NCBI RefSeq assembly: GCF_010501015.1
Contig: NZ_QVML01000019.1
Coordinates: 71,729 to 122,382 of the forward strand
Reading direction: 5' to 3'
DNA length: 50,654 nt
Source of the DNA: Bacteroides sp. 214
Lineage (GTDB): Bacteria > Bacteroidota > Bacteroidia > Bacteroidales > Bacteroidaceae
The position numbers and the translations under genes are program-made. Below, piece by piece: positions 42,594-50,654 of the stretch; within the stretch, counting starts at the first letter, position 1, and each line of letters starts with the position of its first letter. The notes under the pieces were generated by a model that had not been told where the DNA came from, did no database searches, and saw only the letters and a program-made list of their open reading frames with translations.

Positions 42594-43721
42594 ATGAACA
42601 TGAGAGTATATATAGTAATAAGTCTGTTTAGCGTGTTACTCTCTTCGTGTGGAGGAGGTAGTAAGAAAGAAACGGTTACAGAAAAGACGAAGCGTACACC
42701 GGAAACGGAAGCCTTGCTGGTAAGCTTGAAGCAAATGCCAGGGTATGGAATTATGTTCGGCCAACACGATGCTCCGGTTTATGGTATTGGTTGGCAGGGC
42801 GATGAGAATCGTAGTGATGTGAAAAGTGTTTGTGGAGACTATCCTGCGGTAATGTCGTTCGACTTAGGACACATTGAACTTGGTAAAGAAAACAATCTGG
42901 ATAATGTTAGTTTTGATAGAATACGTCGTGAGATAATAGCACAGTACAATCGCGGAGGAGTTATTACTATAAGTTGGCATGTTGATAACCCGGCAACAGG
43001 TGGGAACTCGTGGGATGTAAGTGATAGTACTACCGTCGCTTCGCTATTGTTCGATGGAATGAACCATGTGAAGCTTTTGCGCTGGTTGGATTGTGTAGCC
43101 AACTTTATGAACTCTCTGCAAACAGAAGAGGGGGTAAAGGTGCCTGTTATTTTCCGCCCGTGGCACGAGCACACAGGAAGTTGGTTCTGGTGGGGAGAGC
43201 AACTTTGCACCACCGCAGACTACAAAGCCTTATGGCGTCTGACCTACGATTATTTATGCGAGAAAGGTGTTGATAATCTGCTTTATGCTTATTCTCCCGG
43301 AGTTGAACCCGGCTCAGTGGATGAATATCTCGCACGTTATCCCGGTGATGATATTGTCGATTTGGTGGGCTTTGACTGCTATGTGTACAATGAAAACGAT
43401 TACCTCAGGCAGATGACCACGATGCTTAAAATAGTAACCGAAGTAGCAACCCAACACAACAAGGCGATGGCAGTAACCGAAACAGGTTACGAAACTATTC
43501 CTGATTCTGTGTGGTGGACACAAACACTGCTTCCTTTATTAACCGATTATCCTGTGAGTTATGTCTTGGTATGGCGTAATGCTTACAATCGCGACAATCA
43601 TTACTATGCTCCCTATCCGGGACACATGTCGGAAGCCGATTTTGTGACTTTCTACGAAAACCCGCGAACGTTGTTTCTTACTGATGTACAATCTATTAAT
43701 ATATATACTGAAAACAAATAA
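42594..43721 (+). CDS. GH26 mannanase / mannobiose-releasing enzyme, lipoprotein
   Basis: A 375-residue GH26 (ATG at 42594; a second ATG at 42600 is also possible) with lipobox LSSC followed by GGG. Landmarks: YGIMFGQHDAPVYGIGW, YPAVMSFDLGHIELG, GGVITISWHVDNPATGG, VIFRPWHEHTGSWFWWG (acid/base Glu192), LVGFDCYVYNEND and MAVTETGYE (nucleophile Glu296). It lacks the Ig domain of the other GH26. By order and form it corresponds to the GH26 of the B. fragilis mannan cluster and to B. ovatus BoMan26A, which release mannobiose. A periplasmic-facing location is inferred. Confidence 0.9.
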   Translation: MNMRVYIVISLFSVLLSSCGGGSKKETVTEKTKRTPETEALLVSLKQMPGYGIMFGQHDAPVYGIGWQGDENRSDVKSVCGDYPAVMSFDLGHIELGKENNLDNVSFDRIRREIIAQYNRGGVITISWHVDNPATGGNSWDVSDSTTVASLLFDGMNHVKLLRWLDCVANFMNSLQTEEGVKVPVIFRPWHEHTGSWFWWGEQLCTTADYKALWRLTYDYLCEKGVDNLLYAYSPGVEPGSVDEYLARYPGDDIVDLVGFDCYVYNENDYLRQMTTMLKIVTEVATQHNKAMAVTETGYETIPDSVWWTQTLLPLLTDYPVSYVLVWRNAYNRDNHYYAPYPGHMSEADFVTFYENPRTLFLTDVQSINIYTENK

Positions 43722-43730
43722 AATATAAAT

Positions 43731-44927
43731 ATGAGTTTATTTGAAGAAAAAATTAAAGCGCTGTTGGATGCACACAACGACTTGTTGGCACTTCCTAACG
43801 AAGCAGCAGAAAATGGGAATGGGGTGGTTACCCGCTATAAAAACCCGGTACTAACCGCTGAGCACACTCCTTTGTTTTGGCGTTACGATTTTGACGAGAA
43901 GTCAAATCCATATTTAATGGAGCGTATCGGCATGAATGCTGTTATGAATTCGGGTGCATTGAAGTGGCAAGGCAAATACCTGTTGGTGGTACGTGTAGAG
44001 GGAGTTGATCGGAAATCTTTCTTCGCTGTAGCCGAGAGTCCTAACGGAATTGATAATTTTCGCTTCTGGGACTATCCGGTAACGATGCCCGAAGATGTAA
44101 TACCCGCTACAAATGTGTATGATATGCGTCTTACCGCCCACGAAGATGGCTGGATTTATGGAATCTTTTGCGCGGAAAGACATGATGACATGGCTCCGTC
44201 GGGCGATTTATCTGCAGCAACGGCTACCGCAGCTATTGCCCGTACCAAAAACCTTAAAGAGTGGGAACGACTACCCGACCTGAAAACAAGGTTCCAACAA
44301 CGCAACGTGGTATTACACCCCGAGTTTGTAGATGGCAAATACGCACTCTATACCCGTCCGCAGGATGGTTTTATCGATACAGGCAAGGGAGGCGGCATTG
44401 GTTGGGCATTGGTAGACGATATGACTAACGCCATAGTAACCGAAGAAAAAATCATCGATCACCGCTATTACCACACAATTAAAGAGGTGAAAAATGGCGA
44501 AGGACCGCACCCTATAAAGACATCAAAAGGGTGGCTTCATCTGGCGCATGGTGTGCGCAATTGTGCCGCCGGACTACGTTATGTGCTCTATCTTTATATG
44601 ACTGCTCTTGATGATCCTACCCGGTTGATAGCCGAACCTGGCGGATACTTCATGGCACCCGAAGGGATAGAACGGCTAGGCGATGTCTCTAATGTCCTTT
44701 TTTCTAACGGATGGATTGCAGATGATGACGGAAAACTCTATATTTACTACGCTTCTTCGGACACGCGGATGCATGTGGCTACTTCTACTGTCGATAAGTT
44801 GGTAGACTACTGTCTTCATACGCCCAAGGATGGTTTTTCATCTTCTGCTTCGGTAGAGACGATAAAGAGGCTGATAGATAAGAATAGGAGCCTTACCCCG
44901 AACTTCTCCAAAGGAGAGGGAGTTTGA
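43731..44927 (+). CDS. GH130 4-O-beta-D-mannosyl-D-glucose phosphorylase
   Basis: A 398-residue cytosolic protein with no signal peptide, of GH130 subfamily 1. RYKNPVLTAEHTPLFWRYDF, RIGMNAVMNSGALKW, LLVVRVEG, ATNVYDMRLTAHEDGWIYG (Asp131, the same number as the catalytic Asp of the B. fragilis enzyme) and VLHPEFVDGKYALYTRPQDGF all match. It converts mannosylglucose plus phosphate to mannose 1-phosphate and glucose. The last ten or so codons (LTPNFSKGEGV) lie within a repeat element (44891-44922), so the native C-terminus may be shorter. It precedes the transporter by 33 bp. Confidence 0.93.
   Translation: MSLFEEKIKALLDAHNDLLALPNEAAENGNGVVTRYKNPVLTAEHTPLFWRYDFDEKSNPYLMERIGMNAVMNSGALKWQGKYLLVVRVEGVDRKSFFAVAESPNGIDNFRFWDYPVTMPEDVIPATNVYDMRLTAHEDGWIYGIFCAERHDDMAPSGDLSAATATAAIARTKNLKEWERLPDLKTRFQQRNVVLHPEFVDGKYALYTRPQDGFIDTGKGGGIGWALVDDMTNAIVTEEKIIDHRYYHTIKEVKNGEGPHPIKTSKGWLHLAHGVRNCAAGLRYVLYLYMTALDDPTRLIAEPGGYFMAPEGIERLGDVSNVLFSNGWIADDDGKLYIYYASSDTRMHVATSTVDKLVDYCLHTPKDGFSSSASVETIKRLIDKNRSLTPNFSKGEGV
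44891..44922 (-). repeat. REP-like palindromic repeat, copy 1, inside the GH130 3' end
   Basis: The 32-base stretch is an inverted copy of 44992-45023 (27 of 32 positions identical to its reverse complement) and has an inner palindrome CTCCAAAGGAG. It supplies the C-terminal residues of GH130. The sequence type (CTCTCCTTTGGAGAGGG, then GGGGTGAGG) is a familiar dispersed bacterial repeat. Confidence 0.75.
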
Positions 44928-44960
44928 GATAGTTTGACTGATATTAAATAATAATAGTAA

Positions 44961-46397
44961 ATGCAAAACATACAACACAAAGCTAACCCTTCTCCCTCTC
45001 CTTTGGAGAGGGCTGGGGTGAGGCTAAAAGAGAAAATAGGTTATGGGTTTGGAGATATGTCGTCCTCCATGTTCTGGAAGATATTTTCTTACTATTTACC
45101 TATATTTTATTCCAACATCTATGGGTTGACGCTGGAAGACACAGCATTGCTGCTGCTGGTAACACGTATATGGGATGCTATTTCGGATCCTATGATGGGC
45201 ATCATAGCCGACCGTACCCATACCCGTTGGGGTAAGTATCGTCCCTATTTGCTTTGGGTAGCTCTTCCGTTTGCCATTTGTGGTATATTGCTCTTCACCA
45301 CTCCCGAGCTTGGACGAACCGGAAAGTTGGTATGGGCATACGTCACCTATATCATGATGATGACGGTATATACCGGTATCAACGTGCCCTACGGTGCTAT
45401 GCTTGGTGTAATGACCGATGACTCGGACACAAAAACCGTATTCTCTTCCTACCGTATGTTCTTTGCTTATGGTGGTAGCTTCCTCGCTTTGTTTACTTGG
45501 GAACCACTCTGTAACTTCTTTCAGGGAGACTCTACATCGCAAGCTGCAAGCTGGCAATATTCCATGGTGGTAATTGCTTTTATCTCTATGATTGGATTCC
45601 TGCTTTGCTTCAGTATGACCCGCGAACGAATAAAAAGCATCTCTACCGTGTCGATAGGAAAAGACTTCCGGTCGTTGTTATCCAACACTCCGTGGTGGAT
45701 ATTGATTGGCGCAGCTTTGTGCTCTAACTTATTCAATACGGTGCGTGGTGCAACTGCGGCCTATTTCTTCAAGGATTACATTGGCGATGATATGTTTCTG
45801 AATTTTGGCGATTTATCCATTCTGTTCTATGCCGGGTTGTTTCTTGGAGTAGGCGAGGTGGCTAACATGGTAGGCGTTGTACTGGCTGTTCCTCTTTCGC
45901 GTAAGCTGGGCAAGAAATCTACCTATATATCAACAATGGTTGCATTGGCATTCCTGAGTATCTTGTTCTTCTATCTACCTGTTAGCCCCGTTGGGCTTTG
46001 GATGATGCTTATCATGCAAGTGGTTATTTCTACTTGTACAGGAATAGTATCTCCACTGGTTTGGAGTATGTATGCCGATGTGTCCGACTATGCGGAATTA
46101 AGAGACGGAACGGCATCTACCGGACTTATCTTTTCCTCCTCCTCTATGGCTCAGAAATTTGGTGGCGCCTTTGGTGGCGCGGTAGTCATGTGGATACTTG
46201 CTTTCTTTGGCTATAATACCGAGATGGGAGCAGTGCAAACACCTGAAGCACTAATCGGACTGAATTTGCTCATGAGTTGGATACCTGCTGCTGTTGCAGT
46301 TGTTGCTGTGGTAGTGGTTTATTTCTATCCGCTGACAAAGGAGCGGGTGGCAGAGATAGATGAAAAGCTGAAAATTATACGTAAAGACCAACAATAG
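44961..46397 (+). CDS. GPH-family sugar (mannobiose) transporter, MFS
   Basis: A 478-residue inner-membrane carrier of the glycoside-pentoside-hexuronide:cation symporter family, with about twelve hydrophobic segments. Family signatures are EKIGYGFGDMSSSMFW near the start, ISDPMMGIIADRTHTRWGKYRPYLLW (about 75-100), YTGINVPYGAMLGVMT and YADVSDYAELRDGTASTG. Residues 9-21 (ANPSPSPLERAGV) are encoded by a repeat element and are not part of the family fold, which begins at about residue 23. By gene order it corresponds to the carrier of the B. fragilis mannan cluster and should bring mannobiose into the cytosol. Confidence 0.92.
   Translation: MQNIQHKANPSPSPLERAGVRLKEKIGYGFGDMSSSMFWKIFSYYLPIFYSNIYGLTLEDTALLLLVTRIWDAISDPMMGIIADRTHTRWGKYRPYLLWVALPFAICGILLFTTPELGRTGKLVWAYVTYIMMMTVYTGINVPYGAMLGVMTDDSDTKTVFSSYRMFFAYGGSFLALFTWEPLCNFFQGDSTSQAASWQYSMVVIAFISMIGFLLCFSMTRERIKSISTVSIGKDFRSLLSNTPWWILIGAALCSNLFNTVRGATAAYFFKDYIGDDMFLNFGDLSILFYAGLFLGVGEVANMVGVVLAVPLSRKLGKKSTYISTMVALAFLSILFFYLPVSPVGLWMMLIMQVVISTCTGIVSPLVWSMYADVSDYAELRDGTASTGLIFSSSSMAQKFGGAFGGAVVMWILAFFGYNTEMGAVQTPEALIGLNLLMSWIPAAVAVVAVVVVYFYPLTKERVAEIDEKLKIIRKDQQ
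44992..45023 (+). repeat. REP-like palindromic repeat, copy 2, inside the transporter 5' end
   Basis: The inverted partner of 44891-44922. It contains CTCTCCTTTGGAGAG and GGGGTGAGG and encodes PSPLERAGVR in the transporter's N-terminal extension. The pair could fold into a long stem spanning the GH130 stop and the transporter start. Confidence 0.75.
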
Positions 46398-46399
46398 TG

Positions 46400-47587
46400 A
46401 TGGGTATTCGGAAATTGCAACAGGAAGCACGGGAGGTGTTGGAAAATAACATCCTGCCTTACTGGATGAACAATATGGTAGACCGTGAACAGGGTGGTTT
46501 TTATGGACGAATAACAGGCGAAGAGCAGCTAATGGCTGATGCTGATAAAGGTAGCATCCTGAATGCCCGAATACTTTGGACTTTTTCTGCGGCTTATCGT
46601 CTGCTGGGCAATAAAGAGTACCTTGCAACCGCTACTCGTGCAAAAGAGTATTTGCTACAACACTTTATAGATAAGCAGTATGGTGGAGTTTATTGGTGCC
46701 TCAATAGCCAAGGAGAGCCTGTAGACACCAAGAAACAGATTTACGCCATAGGCTTTGCTATCTACGGCTTGAGCGAGTATTATCGTGTTACCAACGACAG
46801 CGAGGCATTGAAACACGCTATTGCCTTGTTCGAGTGTATAGAAGAGCATAGTTTCGATGGTGCGAACAATGGTTACTTCGAGGCTTTTACCCGCACATGG
46901 GAAGAAATAGGCGATATGCGTTTAAGCGATAAGGATGCTAATGAGCGTAAAACAATGAATACGCACCTGCATATTTTAGAACCCTATACCAACCTTTATC
47001 GTGTATGGAAAGACGAACGGTTGAAGAAGCAACTCCATAATCTTATTCTTCTTTTTGTCGAGAAGATAAGAGACGCTTCTACCGGACATCTTAATCTTTT
47101 TTTCGACGATACATGGAACGTAAAGAGTAGCATTCTTTCTTACGGACACGATATTGAAGCCTCTTGGCTTATTCACGAAGCGGTACTTCTTTTAGATGAT
47201 AAGGAACTGACAGCCCGTGTTGCTCCTGTTGTGCAACAAATAGCTTGTGCTGCTTCCGAAGGGATTTCCGCTTCGGGTGGCATGGTTTACGAGAAGAATG
47301 CAGTTACAGGGCATACCGATGGCGACTACCATTGGTGGGTGCAGGCAGAGGCTGTAGTGGGCTATCTTAGCCTGTATCAACATTTTAAGGATGAGTCTGC
47401 ACTGAACAAAGCCGTTTGTTGTTGGAACTTCATCAAAGAGAACCTACTGGATACGAAATATGGCGAATGGTATTGGAGCCTTACTGCAGCAGGTGTTACC
47501 AACCGTGTCGACGATAAAGCAGGATTTTGGAAATGCCCTTATCACAATGGTCGGGCCTGTTTAGAGATTATCGAACGTTTTGTTTAA
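46400..47587 (+). CDS. AGE-family mannobiose (cellobiose) 2-epimerase
   Basis: A 395-residue cytosolic (alpha/alpha)6-barrel enzyme. The ATG at 46400 follows the transporter's stop by 2 bp; an in-frame GTG at 46397 overlaps it by 1 base. Landmarks: YWMNNMVDREQGGFYGRI, KGSILNARILWTFSAAYR, YGGVYWCLNSQGEPVDTKKQIYA, MNTHLHILEPYTNLYRVW, YGHDIEASWLI, WVQAEAVVGYL and WKCPYHNGRACLEI, with the three His (HLH, GHD, YHN) expected in the active site. It epimerises the reducing mannose of mannobiose to glucose, feeding GH130. It is the last gene of the plus-strand run. Confidence 0.92.
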   Translation: MGIRKLQQEAREVLENNILPYWMNNMVDREQGGFYGRITGEEQLMADADKGSILNARILWTFSAAYRLLGNKEYLATATRAKEYLLQHFIDKQYGGVYWCLNSQGEPVDTKKQIYAIGFAIYGLSEYYRVTNDSEALKHAIALFECIEEHSFDGANNGYFEAFTRTWEEIGDMRLSDKDANERKTMNTHLHILEPYTNLYRVWKDERLKKQLHNLILLFVEKIRDASTGHLNLFFDDTWNVKSSILSYGHDIEASWLIHEAVLLLDDKELTARVAPVVQQIACAASEGISASGGMVYEKNAVTGHTDGDYHWWVQAEAVVGYLSLYQHFKDESALNKAVCCWNFIKENLLDTKYGEWYWSLTAAGVTNRVDDKAGFWKCPYHNGRACLEIIERFV

Positions 47588-47593
47588 AAAGAT

Positions 47594-47632
47594 AGGGGTG
47601 CTTCTTTGTGAAATGCACCCCTCTTGTTTTTT
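47594..47632. terminator. Bidirectional rho-independent terminator
   Basis: AGGGGTGC (47594-47601) pairs with GCACCCCT (47615-47622). T-rich tails follow on both strands (CTTGTTTTTT on plus; ATCTTTTTAAA on minus), so it can end both the epimerase transcript and the convergent kinase transcript. Confidence 0.8.
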
Positions 47633-47670
47633 ACTTTTGTAACCAAGAGTAAAAATCGCTCCTTGTGTTG

Positions 47671-50106
47671 TTAGCTTGTATATTCCGCGATCTTTTCCAA
47701 CAAATAACCGGCCTTTATGGGTTTCGACATATAGTCATTGCACCCGGCATCAATTGCTTTCTTCTTATCGCTGTCGAAGGCAAAAGCTGTTACGGCAATA
47801 ATGGGGATCTCCCAATCTGTTTTACGGATTTCGCGGGTGGCTGTAAGTCCATCCATCTCGGGCATACTTACGTCCATTAAAATAAGGTCTGGTTTCTCCG
47901 TTTTATACATTTCAATAGCTTCAAGCCCATTGTACGCACGGATTAATTTGTACTTGTCTCGGATAATACTGGTTAGCAGAAAGAAATTACTATCTGTATC
48001 TTCTGCTACCAATATTACCGGCTTTCTTTTTGTTGTTGTGCTAGATTCTTTCTTTTCGGGTTTAGACTGTATATTTTTATTCTTGCCATTTGTAGGCATT
48101 TCTTGATTCGGGTCGTAGGGGTGTGTGAACCAGAATGTAGAACCTACACCAAGTTCCGATTCAACACCTATTTCTCCATGCATTTGCGTTACTAAACTCT
48201 GGCAGATAGAGAGTCCGAGTCCGGTTCCTGCTACAAAATGATTGAGCTTTACGAATCGGTGGAATACGGAGTCTAAATCTTGTTTAGCTATTCCAGAGCC
48301 AGTATCTTTTACATAGAATTTAACGGTTTTTCTATCTACTTGATAGTAACCAATAGATATTTGTCCTTCGGTGGTAAACTTCAACGCGTTGTTGATGAAG
48401 TTATTGAGTATCTGCGTGAGTCTGTTTTCATCACTGTAGATATAGCAGGAAGACATCTGCTGCTCAAATATTACTTTCACAGGACTGTTTTCGGTTTTCA
48501 ACTGGTAGTAATGCAACACCTCGTTAAAGAGTTTGTTTACATCCACAACAGTATTTACTATTTCGAGCGTACCGGCCTCTATCTTTGATATATCTAAAAT
48601 ATCGGATATGAGTTGCAGCAGCAGGTCGCTGTTTTTTTGTACAATGTTGAAGTATTCCTCTTTTTCTTCTTTTTCTTCAGCTTCTACCAGCAGTTCGGAG
48701 AATCCGATGATGGCATTGAGTGGTGTACGTATTTCATGACTCATATTGGCAAGGAAAGCCGATTTCAATCGGTCGCTGATTTCTGCTTTCTCTTTTGCTT
48801 CAATAAGTTGTTCTTTCTTCTTTTGCGATTCGGTAATGTCCGAGAAGAGGCAAATCATCTCACCGGGACGGGTCGAATACATGATAAGGCGAGCTAATAC
48901 ACCGCTCTTTTCAAAACGAAAATCAGTGTCTATATAATTGTTGTTACGCAATGCTTTTTCAATAACCATTAGCATTTCGTTGAATTGCGGAACTATTTCG
49001 CTACCTCTCATACCAATAAACTTACTGATGTCTTCTTTGTACATTAGCTCTACCGAGTCGTTGGCATCCATCAAGGTATAGTCTATCAGCTTGTTTCTTT
49101 CACTATATATAAGGTTCATGCGCATGTAGCCCAACGGCATCTTTTCATAGAGGTTTTGCAAGTAAGCTTTGTCTTGCTTAACCTCTTTTTCAGAGCGTTG
49201 TAGCTGTATGCAAAGTCCCACAATGTTGAAGAGTGCTGTAATCCAGGCTTCGTCTTCTTTGGTCCATGTATGAAAACCATGCACAATGTCGACTCCGGCA
49301 TAACCCCATGCACCCTCTTTAGACATTAAAGGCACAACAAATAAAGAGTTGATATCCTGTATGCTAAGGAATTCTTTTTCAGGGTCGGCCTCTTTGGGTA
49401 GGTCGTCGAGCGTAGATAGTACTACGGATTTTCCACTCTTGATATGATCTGTCCACCAGGTGTTCATCTCAAAGGGGAGGTCTACCAACATGTCAATTTC
49501 TGGTTTTACGTTGCTGTCTACAGCTTCGTAGGTACAGGTTTGTGTGGAGGCCTTCCAGTTGTATTCAAAGATATAGGTACGTCCTGCTTTGAATTGTTTG
49601 AGGATGTCCTTTAATATCCGGTTGATAACAGCATCAGCGTCATCGGTGGTAAGTAAAGATAATAATAAGTGAGATATATTGCTTAACTGGAATAAAAGAT
49701 TGTTGGTGCGCAAGCTTGTTGCTTGTTCTGTGACTGTAGCTTCGGGGTCTTCAATCCGTTGCATATAGCCGGTACTTACGATGTGTCCGTCCGGCGTTTG
49801 TCGATTCATTTCTTTAGCGTGTATCCATACAAGACCGTTAATGGTTTCCAAGGGGAATACATCATCAAAAAAAGTCTTGGAGGTGGGCGTTAGAAATTCA
49901 AGCTGTATCCTATCACGATAATCTTCACGAATCATTGCAATGAATGTTTCGTAAGGTAGTGTTTCCGATGGAAGGTTTAATTGCCTTCTAACAAAATCGG
50001 AAAACACAAGATTATGTGCTTCGCTGTCTTTTACCCACCAGCCGATTTTTTTATCTTCTAGTATTTGGGCCAAGATCTGCTTTTCGTCAAAGATATTCTT
50101 CTCCAC
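47671..50106 (-). CDS. Cytosolic hybrid sensor histidine kinase (PAS-GAF-PAS-HK-REC)
   Basis: An 811-residue hybrid kinase with no signal peptide or membrane segment. Layout: PAS-like domain (about 15-120), GAF domain (about 140-300, [31 protein letters not shown]), second PAS (about 315-425), HisKA with [16 protein letters not shown] (His457), HATPase_c ([34 protein letters not shown]; about 555-660) and a C-terminal receiver ([27 protein letters not shown] with Asp744, and VTAFAF...K at the end). There is no DNA-binding output domain and no periplasmic sensor, so it is not the hybrid two-component regulator usually linked to PULs. Its signal and target are unknown; proximity to the mannan genes may be incidental. 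Confidence 0.9.
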   Translation of the reverse strand: MEKNIFDEKQILAQILEDKKIGWWVKDSEAHNLVFSDFVRRQLNLPSETLPYETFIAMIREDYRDRIQLEFLTPTSKTFFDDVFPLETINGLVWIHAKEMNRQTPDGHIVSTGYMQRIEDPEATVTEQATSLRTNNLLFQLSNISHLLLSLLTTDDADAVINRILKDILKQFKAGRTYIFEYNWKASTQTCTYEAVDSNVKPEIDMLVDLPFEMNTWWTDHIKSGKSVVLSTLDDLPKEADPEKEFLSIQDINSLFVVPLMSKEGAWGYAGVDIVHGFHTWTKEDEAWITALFNIVGLCIQLQRSEKEVKQDKAYLQNLYEKMPLGYMRMNLIYSERNKLIDYTLMDANDSVELMYKEDISKFIGMRGSEIVPQFNEMLMVIEKALRNNNYIDTDFRFEKSGVLARLIMYSTRPGEMICLFSDITESQKKKEQLIEAKEKAEISDRLKSAFLANMSHEIRTPLNAIIGFSELLVEAEEKEEKEEYFNIVQKNSDLLLQLISDILDISKIEAGTLEIVNTVVDVNKLFNEVLHYYQLKTENSPVKVIFEQQMSSCYIYSDENRLTQILNNFINNALKFTTEGQISIGYYQVDRKTVKFYVKDTGSGIAKQDLDSVFHRFVKLNHFVAGTGLGLSICQSLVTQMHGEIGVESELGVGSTFWFTHPYDPNQEMPTNGKNKNIQSKPEKKESSTTTKRKPVILVAEDTDSNFFLLTSIIRDKYKLIRAYNGLEAIEMYKTEKPDLILMDVSMPEMDGLTATREIRKTDWEIPIIAVTAFAFDSDKKKAIDAGCNDYMSKPIKAGYLLEKIAEYTS

Positions 50107-50654
50107 TTTGTCTGTTTTGAATGTCGAATAATGCGCAACTTTATATTAGGTGCTGCAAAGCTAATGAAAAAAATACAATATGCAATAGTTTATAAGATTC
50201 CTTTGTAAAATATTTGTTTTTATGTATCTTTTTATTCTTTTTTATGCTTCCTGTGAGTCTCTGTAGCCGTTTTTTAGTGCAATAAAAACGTATTGAAAAA
50301 ATAATTGAAAAGATGATTTAATGCGCTTTTTGTTAGCAAAAATAAGATGAAAACGTACTTCAATTCTGCGGACAAATGCTTTATATAAGGCGTAATTTTG
50401 TCATTATTTTTGCACAATTCAATTAAACGCGAGTTTCGCGAGTTTCGCGGAGGGTTAGTTAAAATTCAATTAAACGCTGAGTTACGCTGAGCTTTTAGTT
50501 ACGATGCCGCATGGTAACCCCGTAACGGGTTCAATACCTATAACCGCGGGTGAAGCCCAGTCGTGTTCGGAAGATGTATCTTTCTGATACATAGAGTTTT
50601 TCATTATTTAAATACTAAACGTTTATCTTTTTCGTTATATAAAACAACATCAAT
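50107..50654. other. Non-coding end of window: kinase promoter and repeat-like GC-rich stretch
   Basis: No supported gene lies here. The region holds the kinase promoter (50156-50185, minus strand), a TATTTTTG box at 50405-50412, tandem related blocks starting AATTCAATTAAACGC (at about 50417 and 50465), a GC-rich stretch around 50500-50570 with hairpin potential (AACCC...GGGTT near 50516-50532), and a small hairpin ATGTATC/GATACAT at 50574-50592. It may be the leader of a gene beyond the window or a dispersed repeat. Confidence 0.5.
50156..50185 (-). promoter_or_regulatory. Bacteroidetes-type promoter of the hybrid kinase gene
   Basis: Read on the minus strand, TTG (50183-50185) lies 19 bp upstream of TAGCTTTG (50156-50163), a full match to the -33/-7 consensus. 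The start of translation at 50106 is about 50 bp downstream. Confidence 0.6.

Noticed and set aside
47671..50106. Hybrid two-component system regulator of the PUL
   Set aside because: No periplasmic beta-propeller sensor, no membrane segment and no AraC-type output domain are present; it is a plain hybrid kinase.
50500..50600. tRNA or rRNA fragment in the GC-rich stretch
   Set aside because: No cloverleaf with anticodon and T-arm could be drawn and no rRNA signature was recognised.

Overview
The window comes from a member of the Bacteroidetes, most likely order Bacteroidales. The evidence is a SusC/SusD pair, many lipoproteins with a cysteine lipobox, promoters of the Bacteroides type (TTTG or TTG about 20 bp upstream of TAnnTTTG), a Bacteroidales-style alpha-2-macroglobulin followed by a DUF1573 protein, and a beta-mannan locus that matches the Bacteroides fragilis GH26-GH130-transporter-epimerase order. 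I cannot fix genus or species from the sequence alone. No rRNA, tRNA, CRISPR array or insertion-sequence transposase was seen.

Left part (1-7776): an AT-rich array, all on the plus strand, of about twelve small genes of 90-180 codons. Most are lipoproteins or secreted proteins with no recognised function. One is a DUF4279 protein, one looks like the Tai4 family of T6SS amidase-immunity proteins, and one looks WapI-immunity-like. Near-identical gene pieces recur (2-277 with 3950-4225; 4257-4379 with 7608-7730; 5276-5321 with 7731-7776). A conserved C-terminal peptide tail (core LNKIQH) recurs in the same frame in three orphan fragments, two of which sit just before an intact lipoprotein gene. 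A further fragment shares an ATGA overlap with the next lipoprotein gene. I read this as an orphan immunity-gene array with toxin-tip remnants, built by repeated duplication and deletion; the toxins themselves are not in the window. It ends at a palindrome-rich spacer (7777-8046).

Middle part (8047-20593): chromosomal backbone genes, namely a CyuA/UPF0597-type Fe-S desulfidase or serine-dehydratase-like protein, a 1901-residue alpha-2-macroglobulin-like protein without a visible thioester, a DUF1573 protein, MeaB, a two-gene unit of ABC-type ATPase plus DUF4435 (TOPRIM-like) protein that recalls the PARIS (AriA/AriB) and OLD defence architectures, and a YbdG-type MscS channel.

Right part (20594-50106): a large polysaccharide utilisation locus for beta-mannan (galacto/glucomannan, probably acetylated). 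A divergent minus-strand pair (GH5_2-like glucanase lipoprotein and SGNH acetylesterase) faces an AraC regulator that is broken by a frameshift in a T run. Then on the plus strand come a GH5_7 mannanase lipoprotein, GH27 alpha-galactosidase, SusC, SusD, two IPT/TIG surface glycan-binding lipoproteins, GH26 mannanase, GH2, GH3, a second GH26, GH130 mannosylglucose phosphorylase, GPH-family transporter and AGE-family mannobiose 2-epimerase. A cytosolic hybrid histidine kinase closes the locus on the minus strand.

The inferred flow: surface GH5_7/GH26 and binding proteins cut and hold mannan; SusC/D imports oligosaccharides; GH27, GH3, GH2 and the esterase trim them; the second GH26 releases mannobiose; the GPH carrier takes it into the cytosol; the epimerase converts it to mannosylglucose; GH130 phosphorolyses it to mannose 1-phosphate and glucose. 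The last 540 bp is non-coding and holds a promoter for the kinase plus an unusual GC-rich repeat-like stretch.
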